A stretch of DNA of 64,000 nt from positions 83,657 to 147,656 of the forward strand of contig JAUIEK010000005.1 in assembly GCA_030428865.1 (NCBI GenBank), written 5' to 3'. Position numbers and translations under genes: made by a program. Origin of the DNA: Bacteroidia bacterium (lineage in GTDB: Bacteria > Bacteroidota > Bacteroidia > Flavobacteriales > Flavobacteriaceae). This document shows, piece by piece, positions 9,876 to 19,542 of the stretch. Positions within the stretch are counted from its first letter, which is position 1. Each line of letters begins with the position of its first letter. A model generated the notes under the pieces. That model searched no databases. It saw only the letters and a program-made list of their open reading frames with translations, and was not told the DNA's origin.

Positions 9876-10907
9876 ATGAAAAAGTTCGTTTTAGTAATTG
9901 CAACTATTGCTTTATTTACTAATGTAAAAGCACAAGAAGGAGATGGACTTGAAGCTATTCTTTTAGCAGGAGGCGACACAGAAAAATTAGTCCAAGCCTA
10001 TATGAATCCTGCCATGAAAGGATTAATTTTCGGGATGAATTCAGGCTGGTACCACACAGCTAAAGTACATAAAGTATTAGGTTTTGACATCACTATTGGT
10101 CTTAATGCATCTGTAGTGCCAACAGAAGATGAAATCTTTAGATTTGCTGATTTAGGGCTATCAGGAAACATCTCCGCAGACAGAGCAGATTCACCCACAG
10201 TTGGTGGTCCTAATAGTAATTTAGCAAATGTAACTTTTAATGGAACCGTTAATAACCAAAATGTTTCAGCTACTTTTACAATGCCAGGTGGTATTAAAGA
10301 TGATGTTCCATTAAATGCAATGCCTACTCCAGCTGTACAAGTAGCTGTAGGTTTACCTTGGAAGCTAGAAGGAACACTTCGTTTGGTTCCTCAAGTTGGA
10401 GATGATGATGTTAAAGGTAATTTACTTGGGATAGGTGTAAAAAAAGAAATTACAAGTTGGTTTGGACCTATGGATAAAACACCACTGCATGTATCATTAT
10501 TTGCTGCATATACAAGCATGAGTGTTGACTATAATATTCAAAACGAAAGTTCCATAAACGGTAGTAATCAAAGAGCAGAATTTGATTTATCTGCTTATAC
10601 TGTAGAAGCCATTGGATCTCTAAATTTTCCTTTCATCAATATTTATGGAGGATTTGGATATAGCACTGGAACCTCTGACCTCAAAATGCTAGGAACATAC
10701 GAACTAGAATATGACACGGGCAATCCTCCTCCGAATGATACAGTTACTGATACTGTGGTAGATCCACTAAACATGGAGTTTGATGCTAGCGGTTTTAAAA
10801 CTACCTTAGGAGCCAGAATTAGCCTAGGATTTTTTAAAATATTTGGCAGTTACACATTTCAAGAATACAATACATTCAATGCTGGAATTGCTCTTAGCTT
10901 TAGATAA
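9876..10907 (+). CDS. DUF6588-type outer-membrane protein
   Basis: A 343-residue exported protein with a signal peptide (about residues 1-19, ending NVKAQ). The body alternates short hydrophobic strands and ends with a strand terminating in Phe-Arg (ALSFR), typical of outer-membrane beta-barrels. The N-terminal segment LLAGGDTEKLVQAYMNPAMKG and GMNSGWYHTAKVHK match what I know as DUF6588. Function is unknown. It has its own terminator and is probably monocistronic. Confidence 0.75.
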   Translation: MKKFVLVIATIALFTNVKAQEGDGLEAILLAGGDTEKLVQAYMNPAMKGLIFGMNSGWYHTAKVHKVLGFDITIGLNASVVPTEDEIFRFADLGLSGNISADRADSPTVGGPNSNLANVTFNGTVNNQNVSATFTMPGGIKDDVPLNAMPTPAVQVAVGLPWKLEGTLRLVPQVGDDDVKGNLLGIGVKKEITSWFGPMDKTPLHVSLFAAYTSMSVDYNIQNESSINGSNQRAEFDLSAYTVEAIGSLNFPFINIYGGFGYSTGTSDLKMLGTYELEYDTGNPPPNDTVTDTVVDPLNMEFDASGFKTTLGARISLGFFKIFGSYTFQEYNTFNAGIALSFR

Positions 10908-10928
10908 TCAAAAAAATATACTTCTGTA

Positions 10929-10955
10929 AAAAAGAGGCTTAAAAAGCCTCTTTTT
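10929..10955 (+). terminator. Intrinsic terminator after the DUF6588 gene
   Basis: The stem GAGGCT/AGCCTC (10934-10939 with 10945-10950) is extended by flanking A and T runs and ends in five Ts, 22 bases after the stop codon. Confidence 0.85.
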
Positions 10956-10992
10956 CATTATGGTTATACAGGAATTTTTCAATTCTTTCTTC

Positions 10993-11000
10993 TATCTTTG
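10993..11000 (+). promoter_or_regulatory. mdh promoter -7 box TATCTTTG
   Basis: Matches TAnnTTTG; the predicted start is near 11005, giving a leader of about 33 bases before mdh. No clear -33 box. Confidence 0.55.
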
Positions 11001-11037
11001 CGATACTTAAAATAACACATCTTAAAAACATATACAC

Positions 11038-11964
11038 ATGAAAATTACAGTAGTTGGTGCAGGTGCCGTAGGTGCTAGTTGTGCAGAATATATTGCAATC
11101 AAAAACTTTGCTTCAGAAGTTGTTCTGTTAGACATTAAAGAAGGATATGCAGAAGGAAAAGCAATGGACTTAATGCAAACAGCTTCTTTAAATGGCTTTG
11201 ATACAAAAATTACTGGAACAACAAATGATTATTCTAAAACTGCAAATTCTGATATTTGCGTAATCACATCTGGAATACCAAGAAAACCAGGCATGACTCG
11301 CGAAGAGTTAATCGGGATTAATGCTGGAATTGTAAAAACTGTTTCTTCCAGTTTAATTGAGCATTCTCCAAACACAATTATCATTGTGGTATCTAACCCA
11401 ATGGATACGATGACTTATTTGGTACACAAAACTACTGGTTTACCAAAAAATAGAATTATTGGAATGGGTGGAGCTTTGGATTCTGCTCGTTTTAAATATC
11501 GTTTGGCTGAAGCTTTAGAAGCTCCAATTTCTGATGTTGACGGAATGGTAATTGGTGGGCATTCTGATAAAGGAATGGTTCCTTTAACTCGTTTAGCTAC
11601 AAGAAATTCAGTTCCTGTTTCTGAGTTTATCTCTAAAGAAAGATTACAACAAGTTTTAGAAGACACTAAAGTAGGTGGTGCAACATTAACCAAATTATTA
11701 GGAACTTCTGCCTGGTATGCTCCAGGAGCTGCTGTTTCTGGATTAGTACAGGCAATCGCTTGTGATCAAAAGAAAATATTCCCTTGCTCTGCATTGCTAG
11801 ATGGTGAGTTTGGATTGTCTGATTTATGTATTGGAGTTCCTGTTGTATTAGGAAAAAACGGAATCGAAAAAATTGTAGAAATTGATTTAAACAATGCTGA
11901 GAAAGCACACATGGCAGAATCTGCAGAAGGTGTTAAAAAAACAAACGGATTACTAGATATTTAG
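11038..11964 (+). CDS. mdh: Malate dehydrogenase
   Basis: NAD-dependent oxidation of malate to oxaloacetate in the TCA cycle. The 308-residue protein has the Rossmann GAGAVG at 7-12, the substrate-loop arginines in PRKPGMTRE (R82, R88), SNPMD at 119-123 and the catalytic His175 in IGGHSD. The R-K-P-G-M loop marks malate rather than lactate specificity; the fold is the LDH-like MDH type common in Bacteroidota. It has its own promoter and a shared bidirectional terminator, so is probably monocistronic. Confidence 0.96.
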   Translation: MKITVVGAGAVGASCAEYIAIKNFASEVVLLDIKEGYAEGKAMDLMQTASLNGFDTKITGTTNDYSKTANSDICVITSGIPRKPGMTREELIGINAGIVKTVSSSLIEHSPNTIIIVVSNPMDTMTYLVHKTTGLPKNRIIGMGGALDSARFKYRLAEALEAPISDVDGMVIGGHSDKGMVPLTRLATRNSVPVSEFISKERLQQVLEDTKVGGATLTKLLGTSAWYAPGAAVSGLVQAIACDQKKIFPCSALLDGEFGLSDLCIGVPVVLGKNGIEKIVEIDLNNAEKAHMAESAEGVKKTNGLLDI

Positions 11965-11987
11965 TAATTAATTCTCATTTTAATAAA

Positions 11988-12017
11988 CAAAAAGATCAGT
12001 TTTTACTGGTCTTTTTG
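11988..12017. terminator. Bidirectional terminator between mdh and fhs
   Basis: CAAAAAGATCAGT (11988-12000) pairs with ACTGGTCTTTTTG (12005-12017) with one G-T pair and a four-base loop. A and T runs on both sides let it work for the convergent mdh and fhs transcripts. Confidence 0.85.
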
Positions 12018-12023
12018 TTGTTT

Positions 12024-13700
12024 TTAGGATAGACCTGAAATAGTTCCGTTACTATCAATTGTCATTTTTTCAGATGCTGGCACAGATGGTAATCCAGGCA
12101 TTCGCATCATTTTTCCTAAAATCGGAATGATAAACTCCGCTCCTGCTGCTATTTCAATCTCTCTAACAGTTACAGTAAACCCTTCTGGTCTTCCAATTAA
12201 TTTTTCATTATCAGAAAATGATTTTTGTGTCTTAGCCATACAAACAGCAAAATTGCTAAAGCCTAATCGCTCAATTCTATTTAGGTTCAACCTAGCTCTA
12301 CCACTGTACTCAACTGCGTCTGCTCCGTAAATTTCTTTGGCAATTTTTTCTATTTTTTCTTTTACAGAACTATTCCAATTATACAAGGGTTGATATACCG
12401 TTGCTTTGTTTTCAACCACATTTACCACAGCTTTTGCTAAATCTTTTGTTCCTTCTCCTCCTTCTGCCCATCCTTTAGAAACCACTGCTTCAACATTCAT
12501 GCTTGCACATTGATTAATCACGTAATTAATTTCTTCTTCTGTATCTGAAACAAAAGAATTAATTGCCACTACAGGTTCAATATTAAACTTTCTAATATTC
12601 TCAATATGCTTCTCCAAATTTCTAAATCCACGCTGTACTGCTTCTAAATTTTGAGTATTATATTCCTCTTTTTCAACTCCACCATGATGACGAAGAGCTC
12701 TAATTGTTGCAACCAACACAACTGCTTTTGGGTTTAACTTGGCATAAGCGGACTTAATGTTTAAAAACTTTTCGGCTCCTAAATCTGCTCCAAATCCAGC
12801 TTCTGTAACTACATAGTTTGATAACGATAAGCCCATCTTTGTTGCAATAATTGTGTTTGTTCCTTGGGCAATATTTGCAAAAGGACCACCATGAATAATT
12901 GCTGGATTTCCTTCTAAAGTCTGTACTAAATTCGGTTTAATAGCATCTTTTAAAAGAATAGCCATCGCATTTTCAGCCTTTAAATCTTTAGCAAAAACTG
13001 GTTTTTTATCATACGTAAAACCAATAAAAATATTACCTAAACGTTCTTTTAAATTATTGAAATCTGTCGCCATACATAAAATGGCCATTACCTCAGAAGC
13101 AGGTGTAATATTAAATCCATCTTCCCTAGGAACTCCATTGGCTGTGCCACCTAAACCAATTGTAATGTTACGCAGAGCGCGATCGTTCATATCAATAACA
13201 CGCTTCCATAAAATTGTTCTCGGATCTATATTTAAATTATTTTCTCGGCTTTGTAAGTTGTTATCAATTAAAGCAGATAGTAAATTATTTGCTTTTTCAA
13301 CCGCGTTGAAATCACCTGTGAAGTGGAGGTTGATATCTTCCATAGGCACTACTTGTGAGTATCCTCCTCCAGCAGCTCCTCCTTTAATTCCAAAAACAGG
13401 TCCTAAAGAAGGCTCTCTTAAAACCACTGTTGCTTGTTTTCCTATTTTATTTAACCCTTCTGTTAGACCAATTGAAACAGTCGTTTTACCTTCTCCAGCT
13501 GGTGTAGGTGTTAAAGCTGTTACTAATACTAAATTATTATTTTTTATCTTGTTTTCGTCAATTAGCTTTAAAGGCAGCTTAGCCTTGTATTTACCATACA
13601 TTTCTACATCCTCTTCACTAACTTCAAGCTTCTCTGCTATTTGAGAAATGTGTACTAACTCATTTGCTTGTGCAATTTCAATATCCGACAAATGTGACAT
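12024..13700 (-). CDS. fhs: Formate--tetrahydrofolate ligase
   Basis: Makes 10-formyl-tetrahydrofolate from formate, THF and ATP, feeding one-carbon units to purine and formyl-Met synthesis. The 558-residue protein carries the P-loop-like TPTPAGEGKTT at 64-74, LREPSLGPVFGIKGGAAGGGYSQV and HGGPFANIAQG, all family signatures, at normal length. It lies divergent from secDF with a 143-base gap; the nearest promoter candidate on this strand ends TATATTTA rather than TTTG, so the promoter is not assigned. Confidence 0.96.
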   Translation of the reverse strand: MSHLSDIEIAQANELVHISQIAEKLEVSEEDVEMYGKYKAKLPLKLIDENKIKNNNLVLVTALTPTPAGEGKTTVSIGLTEGLNKIGKQATVVLREPSLGPVFGIKGGAAGGGYSQVVPMEDINLHFTGDFNAVEKANNLLSALIDNNLQSRENNLNIDPRTILWKRVIDMNDRALRNITIGLGGTANGVPREDGFNITPASEVMAILCMATDFNNLKERLGNIFIGFTYDKKPVFAKDLKAENAMAILLKDAIKPNLVQTLEGNPAIIHGGPFANIAQGTNTIIATKMGLSLSNYVVTEAGFGADLGAEKFLNIKSAYAKLNPKAVVLVATIRALRHHGGVEKEEYNTQNLEAVQRGFRNLEKHIENIRKFNIEPVVAINSFVSDTEEEINYVINQCASMNVEAVVSKGWAEGGEGTKDLAKAVVNVVENKATVYQPLYNWNSSVKEKIEKIAKEIYGADAVEYSGRARLNLNRIERLGFSNFAVCMAKTQKSFSDNEKLIGRPEGFTVTVREIEIAAGAEFIIPILGKMMRMPGLPSVPASEKMTIDSNGTISGLS

Positions 13701-13797
13701 TATTTTGTGCGTTTAATTTGTTATTTATTTTGATTTGTTATTTCTATATAAGCGGGTAAATATAAGCAATTTATTAGGCTAGTCTTAATTGAAATAC

Positions 13798-13805
13798 TAT
13801 ATTTG
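13798..13805 (+). promoter_or_regulatory. secDF promoter -7 box TATATTTG
   Basis: Exact TAnnTTTG match 38 bases before the secDF start codon. No convincing -33 element. Confidence 0.55.
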
Positions 13806-13843
13806 CACGTTTTAAAAAAAGAAGTCGATTAAATATAATAAAC

Positions 13844-16822
13844 ATGCAAAACAAGGGACTTATTCGATTATTTGCTATCCTATTTGCTGCAGTTAGCATA
13901 TACCAATTATCCTATACCTTTTTTGCCAATAAGGTAGAGAAAGATGCTGAGGCTTATGCTAAATCTATAGCTGATGAAAATGATGGAAGAGCAATTGCGA
14001 AATATGAAAGAAAGTATTTAGATAGTATTGCCAATTTAGATCAAAATTTCTTAGGTGTTTTTACAACTACGTACAATAGCATCAAAAAGAATGAAATGAA
14101 TCTTGGTTTAGATTTAAAAGGTGGTATTAATGCTATTCTACAAATATCTGTAAAAGAGGTTTTAATTGGTTTATCTAATAATTCAAAAAGTGTTGTTTTT
14201 AATCAGGCGCTTGCTGCTGCAGATGAAAAACTAAAAAATAGTAATGAAAATTACTTACAATTATTCTTTGATGAGTTTGAAAGAATTAGCAACGGAACAA
14301 TTCAATTAAGTGATCCTGCTATATTTGGTAACAAATTACTTCGTGATAAAATCGACTTTAACAAAACGAATGAAGAAGTAAAAAGTGTTCTGCAAGAAGA
14401 AATAAATAGCTCAATTAATACTGCTTTTGAGGTATTACGTAGCAGGATTGATAAATTTGGTGTTACTTCTCCAAATATTCAAAGAATTGGAACTTCAGGA
14501 AGAATTCAAATCGAATTACCTGGAGCTAAAGATATTGAACGTGTTCAAAAACTAATTACTAGCAAAGCAGAACTTCAATTTTGGGAGGTATTTGCCAATA
14601 ATGAAGTACAAAATTTCTTATTTGAAGCAAATGCAAAAGTTACAGAGATATTAAAAGTAGAAACTACTGTAGAGAAAGACACCACAAAAACAAAATCAAT
14701 TGATGATTTATTAGGTGAGGATACAGACTCTACAGCTGTTAATCAAAAAAGTTTATTTACTTATTTACTGCCCAACGTAGCTCAAAATCAGAACCAAGTT
14801 AGCTCTCTAATTGCACAAGCAAGAGTTCAAGATACAGCACAAGTGAATCGTTTACTAGCAATGAGAGAAGTACGAAATTTACTTCCTCAAAATTTACGCT
14901 ATGTAAAGTTTTTATGGGATTATAAATCTAAGACAAGTACCGACGGTAAAAATGAAGTAATTGGATTATACGCTATAAAATCGAACAGAACAGACACAGC
15001 GCCAATTGAAGGAGATGTGATTGTTGATGCAGCTCAGGTATTTGACCAATTAAATAATCCTGAGGTTAGCATGACGATGAACAGTACAGGCACTAAGCTT
15101 TGGGCTAAGATGACTACAGATAATGTTGGAAAGTTCGTTGCTGTTGTTTTAGATGATTATGTATATACAGCTCCATCTGTTAACACACCAATTACAGGTG
15201 GTAGAACGTCTATTTCAGGCGGAAGTATGACAATTAATGAAGCTAAAGATATTTCAACTGTACTTAAGGCAGGAAAGCTACCTGCTGCTGCAAGAATTAT
15301 TCAAGCAGAAGTTGTTGGACCTTCTCTAGGTCAAGAAGCAATTGATGCCAGCTTCCTATCTTTTGGGTTAGCAATATTACTTGTTTTACTATGGATGATG
15401 CTATACTATGGTAAAGCAGGTGCTTATGCAGATGTTGCGCTAGTTATAAATATTCTACTAATTTTTGGGGTATTAGCCTCTTTCAATGCTGTATTGACGT
15501 TACCTGGTATTGCAGGTATTATCTTAACAATCGGTATGTCGGTTGACGCTAACGTGATTATTTTTGAGCGTATCAAAGAAGGGTTATCTAAAAAGAAAGG
15601 ATTAAAACAAGCTATTGATGAAGGATTTAGCTTTAAAGGAGCTTTATCTGCTATTATAGATGCAAATATTACAACGTTTTTAACAGGTGTTATTTTGTTT
15701 GTATTTGGTACGGGTCCTATCCAAGGTTTTGCTTTAACGCTAATGATTGGTATTGGAACTTCTTTATTCACAGCTATTTTCATTACTCGATTAATGATTG
15801 ACACTGCTATTAACAAAGGAGGAAACCTAACTTTTAATACTGGAATTTCCAAAAATTGGTTTAAGAATATCAATGTTCAATTTTTACGTAAGCGTAAAAT
15901 TGCTTATATCATATCAGGTGCAATTATTTTAGGGGGAATTGCCTCTATTGCAACAGTTGGACTAAAACAAGGAGTTGATTTTAAAGGAGGTCGATCTTAC
16001 ATTGTGCGTTTTGATAAAACTATGAATGCTACTGAAGTAGCAGGTGTTTTAAAAGATGCTTTTGGTACAGCTCCAGAGGTAAAAACATACGGTTCTAGTT
16101 CACAATTAAAAATTACCACAGCTTATAAAATTGATGAAGAAGGAAAAGATGTAGATGACGAAGTACAAAACACACTATACACTGGACTAAAGTCTTACTT
16201 AACAGAAGGAACAACTTACGAAGATTTTAAGCCTGGTTTTGAAAAAACAGGAAATAGAATCATGAGTTATATTAAAGTTGAACCAACAATTGCAGATGAC
16301 ATTAAACAATCGGCTTATTGGGCTGTGTTTGGTTCATTATTAGTTGTTTTCTTATATATTCTGTTACGATTTAGAAAAGTATCATTCAGTTTAGGTGCTG
16401 TAATTGCTGTTTTCCACGATGTATTAATCGTGTTAGGTATATTCTCTATCCTATATAAGTTTATGCCTTTTGATATGGAAATTGGGCAATCTTTTATTGC
16501 GGCAATTTTAACTGTAGTAGGTTATTCGTTAAACGATACTGTGGTTATTTTTGACAGAATTAGAGAGTTTACAGGAGCACATGCCAAATGGTCTTACAGT
16601 GAAGTTGTAGATAAAGCCTTGAGCAGCACACTTGGAAGAACAATTAATACATCATTAACAACACTTCTTGTTATGTTGGCTATTTTCTTATTTGGAGGTG
16701 ACTCTATAAAAGGATTTATGTTCGCATTAATTATAGGTGTTTTAGTAGGAACATATTCTTCTCTATTTGTTGCGACTCCAATTATGTATGACACAACTAA
16801 AAAAGAAAAAAAGAAAAAATAA
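13844..16822 (+). CDS. secDF: Protein translocase SecDF, fused SecD and SecF
   Basis: A proton-driven accessory of the Sec translocon that pulls exported proteins across the inner membrane. The 992-residue chain has an N-terminal membrane helix, a large periplasmic domain with the D1 segment LGLDLKGG, and the SecD membrane half with the D4 signature GMSVDANVIIFERIKE near 566. A SecF half follows from about 680, with GVDFKGGRSY and the equivalent GYSLNDTVVIFDRIRE near 895. SecD and SecF are separate genes in E. coli; the fusion is the usual form in Bacteroidota and some Firmicutes. A poly-Lys tail ends the protein. Confidence 0.96.
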   Translation: MQNKGLIRLFAILFAAVSIYQLSYTFFANKVEKDAEAYAKSIADENDGRAIAKYERKYLDSIANLDQNFLGVFTTTYNSIKKNEMNLGLDLKGGINAILQISVKEVLIGLSNNSKSVVFNQALAAADEKLKNSNENYLQLFFDEFERISNGTIQLSDPAIFGNKLLRDKIDFNKTNEEVKSVLQEEINSSINTAFEVLRSRIDKFGVTSPNIQRIGTSGRIQIELPGAKDIERVQKLITSKAELQFWEVFANNEVQNFLFEANAKVTEILKVETTVEKDTTKTKSIDDLLGEDTDSTAVNQKSLFTYLLPNVAQNQNQVSSLIAQARVQDTAQVNRLLAMREVRNLLPQNLRYVKFLWDYKSKTSTDGKNEVIGLYAIKSNRTDTAPIEGDVIVDAAQVFDQLNNPEVSMTMNSTGTKLWAKMTTDNVGKFVAVVLDDYVYTAPSVNTPITGGRTSISGGSMTINEAKDISTVLKAGKLPAAARIIQAEVVGPSLGQEAIDASFLSFGLAILLVLLWMMLYYGKAGAYADVALVINILLIFGVLASFNAVLTLPGIAGIILTIGMSVDANVIIFERIKEGLSKKKGLKQAIDEGFSFKGALSAIIDANITTFLTGVILFVFGTGPIQGFALTLMIGIGTSLFTAIFITRLMIDTAINKGGNLTFNTGISKNWFKNINVQFLRKRKIAYIISGAIILGGIASIATVGLKQGVDFKGGRSYIVRFDKTMNATEVAGVLKDAFGTAPEVKTYGSSSQLKITTAYKIDEEGKDVDDEVQNTLYTGLKSYLTEGTTYEDFKPGFEKTGNRIMSYIKVEPTIADDIKQSAYWAVFGSLLVVFLYILLRFRKVSFSLGAVIAVFHDVLIVLGIFSILYKFMPFDMEIGQSFIAAILTVVGYSLNDTVVIFDRIREFTGAHAKWSYSEVVDKALSSTLGRTINTSLTTLLVMLAIFLFGGDSIKGFMFALIIGVLVGTYSSLFVATPIMYDTTKKEKKKK

Positions 16823-16843
16823 TTTTTATTAAAAAAATACTAA

Positions 16844-16883
16844 AAACCGTTTTGATGTTAAATTATTAATTTCAGAACGGTTT
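16844..16883 (+). terminator. Probable terminator after secDF
   Basis: AAACCGTT (16844-16851) pairs with AACGGTTT (16876-16883) over a long 24-base loop and is followed by TGTGTTT. The long loop makes it weaker than other terminators here; it ends 14 bases before the hpt-adk start. Confidence 0.5.
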
Positions 16884-16897
16884 TGTGTTTAATTTCT

Positions 16898-18016
16898 ATG
16901 AGTCTGATTCAGTTACACGATCTATATTTTAAACCTTACATCTCTTCAAATGAGATTGATCGCATTATTGAATCTCTTGTAGAAGAAGTTTATAATGATC
17001 TACCTAAAAATGAAGTTCCTTTATTTGTAGGGATTCTGAATGGATCTTTTCTATTCGCTGCTGATTTTATTAGGAAATTTAACAGAAACTGTGAAGTATC
17101 ATTTGTTAAATTAGCATCCTATCAAGGAACAGAATCTACTCAAATAGTTGATCAATTAATTGGTATTAATGAAGATTTAACGGATAGAACGGTTATTATT
17201 TTAGAAGATATCATTGACACAGGAAATACCTTACAAAAGATTTATGAAATTTTCAAAAATAAACACGTAAAAGAACTAAAAATAGCGACACTCTTTTTTA
17301 AACCCGAAGTATATAAAAAAGAGTTACCTATTAACTATATTGGTAAAAGTATTGAAGATAAATTTATTGTAGGATACGGTCTGGATTATAACGGACATGG
17401 AAGGAATTTACCTTCTGTTTATCAACTAACAAGTAAACCCAACATGAAAAATATTGTATTATTTGGCCCTCCTGGCGCAGGAAAAGGAACACAAGCAGAA
17501 ATTTTAAAAGATAAATACAACTTAATTCATATTTCTACAGGTGTTGTTTTTAGAGAACATATTAAAAATGAAACTGAACTTGGTGTATTAGCAAAATCAT
17601 ATATTGATGCTGGCGATTTAGTTCCTGACGAAGTAACAATTAACATGCTTAAAGAAGAGGTAAACAAAAACTCAAATGCAAACGGATTTATTTTTGATGG
17701 TTTTCCTAGAACGCAATCACAAGCAGTAGCGCTAGAAGATTTTTTAGCTGAAAAAGGAGAGCAAGTAAATGGCATGGTAGCTCTAGAAGTTCCAGAAAAC
17801 TTACTGGTAGAGCGATTGTTAGAAAGGGGCAAAACTAGTGGCCGATCGGATGATACAGACGAAAGTAAAATCAGAAATCGATTTAATGAATACAACACCA
17901 AAACAGCTGTCTTAAAAGATTTTTATGAAGAAAAGAACAAATACTATGGTGTGAATGGTGTGGGCAGTATAGAAGAAATAACAGCTCGTATTTCAAAAAT
18001 TTTCGATACTTTATAG
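16898..18016 (+). CDS. adk: Hypoxanthine phosphoribosyltransferase-adenylate kinase fusion
   Basis: From ATG 16898 the protein has 372 residues in two enzyme domains. Residues 1-175 are a hypoxanthine-guanine phosphoribosyltransferase ([15 protein letters not shown], the PRPP loop [29 protein letters not shown]). From about 183 comes an adenylate kinase starting [19 protein letters not shown], with [11 protein letters not shown] and [12 protein letters not shown], where the short loop indicates a small-lid type. The fusion joins purine salvage to nucleotide phosphate balance. An internal ATG at 17444 at the domain junction could give free adenylate kinase, but no ribosome-binding evidence exists. 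A TTG at 16883 in frame is a less likely start. obgE follows 16 bases downstream. Confidence 0.93.
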   Translation: MSLIQLHDLYFKPYISSNEIDRIIESLVEEVYNDLPKNEVPLFVGILNGSFLFAADFIRKFNRNCEVSFVKLASYQGTESTQIVDQLIGINEDLTDRTVIILEDIIDTGNTLQKIYEIFKNKHVKELKIATLFFKPEVYKKELPINYIGKSIEDKFIVGYGLDYNGHGRNLPSVYQLTSKPNMKNIVLFGPPGAGKGTQAEILKDKYNLIHISTGVVFREHIKNETELGVLAKSYIDAGDLVPDEVTINMLKEEVNKNSNANGFIFDGFPRTQSQAVALEDFLAEKGEQVNGMVALEVPENLLVERLLERGKTSGRSDDTDESKIRNRFNEYNTKTAVLKDFYEEKNKYYGVNGVGSIEEITARISKIFDTL

Positions 18017-18032
18017 GTATAATAAAAACTCC

Positions 18033-19022
18033 ATGACTGAAGGCAATTTTGTAGACTATATAAAAATTCATGCTACTTCTGGAAAAGGAGGCAAAGGATC
18101 TGCGCATTTGCACCGTGAAAAATTTATTGCCAAAGGAGGTCCTGATGGTGGTGATGGAGGACGTGGCGGTCATGTAATTGTTAAAGGAAATAAAAATATG
18201 TGGACGCTTTACCACATGAAGTTTAAAAAACATTTTAAAGCTGAGCATGGTGGTGATGGAGGAAAAAGTAGAAGCACTGGTAAAGATGGTGAAGATGTTT
18301 ATATTGATGTTCCTTTAGGCACAATTGTAAGGGATGCTGAAACCAACGAAATCATATTTGAAATAACAGAAGATTCTCAAGAAAAAATCTTGGTAGAAGG
18401 CGGAATGGGCGGTCGTGGCAACTGGCATTTTAAATCACCTACAAATCAAACACCTCGATATGCACAACCTGGAATAGAAGGAAAAGAAGGTTGGTTCTTA
18501 ATGGAATTGAAAATATTAGCAGATGTGGGCCTCGTTGGATTTCCAAATGCAGGAAAATCTACACTTTTATCCGTTATTACCGCTGCAAAGCCTAAAATTG
18601 CAGATTACGAGTTCACAACATTAAAGCCAAATTTAGGGATTGTAGAGTACAGAAACTTTCAAAGTTTTGTAATGGCAGATATTCCTGGGATAATAGAAGG
18701 AGCTGCTGAAGGAAAAGGGTTAGGACACCGTTTTTTACGGCATATTGAGCGTAATTCTACATTATTATTTCTCATTCCGGCTGATTCAGATGACATTAAA
18801 AAAGAATATCAAATTCTTCTTAACGAACTAAAAAAGCACAATCCTGAACTGCTAGATAAAAAACGCTTATTAGGTATTTCTAAATCAGATATGTTAGATG
18901 ATGAACTGAAAGAAGAGATTGAAAAAGAACTTCCAAAAGAAATTCCTTATCTTTTTATATCTTCCGTAGCTCAAAAAGGATTGACAGATTTGAAGGATAA
19001 GCTTTGGGAAATGCTTAATTAG
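18033..19022 (+). CDS. obgE: GTPase ObgE/CgtA
   Basis: Essential ribosome-associated GTPase linked to 50S assembly and stress control. The 329-residue protein has the glycine-rich Obg domain ([41 protein letters not shown]) and a G domain with G1 GFPNAGKST near 169, G3 DIPGIIEGA and a SKSD-type G4. The C-terminal extension of some Obg proteins is absent, as usual in this phylum. It follows hpt-adk by 16 bases and probably shares its transcript. Its 3' end overlaps the convergent lipoprotein gene by four bases. Confidence 0.96.
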   Translation: MTEGNFVDYIKIHATSGKGGKGSAHLHREKFIAKGGPDGGDGGRGGHVIVKGNKNMWTLYHMKFKKHFKAEHGGDGGKSRSTGKDGEDVYIDVPLGTIVRDAETNEIIFEITEDSQEKILVEGGMGGRGNWHFKSPTNQTPRYAQPGIEGKEGWFLMELKILADVGLVGFPNAGKSTLLSVITAAKPKIADYEFTTLKPNLGIVEYRNFQSFVMADIPGIIEGAAEGKGLGHRFLRHIERNSTLLFLIPADSDDIKKEYQILLNELKKHNPELLDKKRLLGISKSDMLDDELKEEIEKELPKEIPYLFISSVAQKGLTDLKDKLWEMLN

Positions 19023-19498
19023 TACTTCAACTTAATTCGAACAGGGATTTTGTAAATTGTTGCAACAGGAATTCCTCTTTTTATAGCTGGTTGTATTTTT
19101 GGCATACTATCAATTGCTTCTTTTATAACTTTTTCAATTTTTGGCAATTCTTCTAGTAATAGTTTATTCAGCCCGTCTATTTTTTGAAATTGTATATTTC
19201 CTTTGTTAGATATTAAAATTTCTACAATAATTGTTTTATCAATATTGAAACTTACTTGTAATTCATTAGAACTCTGAATCAATAATTTGGTCAATTTCTC
19301 AGAAAAAGTTGTTTGAAAACACGTTAGCTGAACTGATCTTTCTATCGTTTCTTGGCATGCTGCAAACAAAGGTGGTGTGTCAACCGATGTATAATCAACA
19401 ATCGTATCTAATTCTTGTAACTGCTCTTTCTTTTGATAAGGCCAGTAGTCACAAGAAACAAATGTTACAACAAAAAGTAATACAATAGAAAAACGCAT
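19019..19498 (-). CDS. Lipoprotein with TonB C-terminal-like domain
   Basis: From ATG 19498 the protein has 159 residues, with an N-terminal hydrophobic stretch ending in a lipobox-like FVSC (Cys about residue 16). The remainder resembles the TonB C-terminal module of its neighbours: PPLFAACQ, a second Cys in [23 protein letters not shown] and the final strand IPVRIKLKY. It is last in a same-strand run with TPR, TonB and M56-TonB genes. A TTG at 19507 is an alternative start. Function is unknown; it may be a detached TonB-domain partner. Confidence 0.7.
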   Translation of the reverse strand: MRFSIVLLFVVTFVSCDYWPYQKKEQLQELDTIVDYTSVDTPPLFAACQETIERSVQLTCFQTTFSEKLTKLLIQSSNELQVSFNIDKTIIVEILISNKGNIQFQKIDGLNKLLLEELPKIEKVIKEAIDSMPKIQPAIKRGIPVATIYKIPVRIKLKY

Positions 19499-19542
19499 TG
19501 TAAACAATTTACAATGTGTTAATTTACTAAAATTTGACTGAG

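Noticed and set aside
13057..13644. 195-residue open frame on the plus strand inside fhs
   Set aside because: It is the antisense of a firmly identified fhs gene; composition and lack of any domain mark it as a shadow frame.
15424..15873. 149-residue open frame on the minus strand inside secDF
   Set aside because: Antisense of conserved SecDF membrane helices; the long hydrophobic reading is a by-product.
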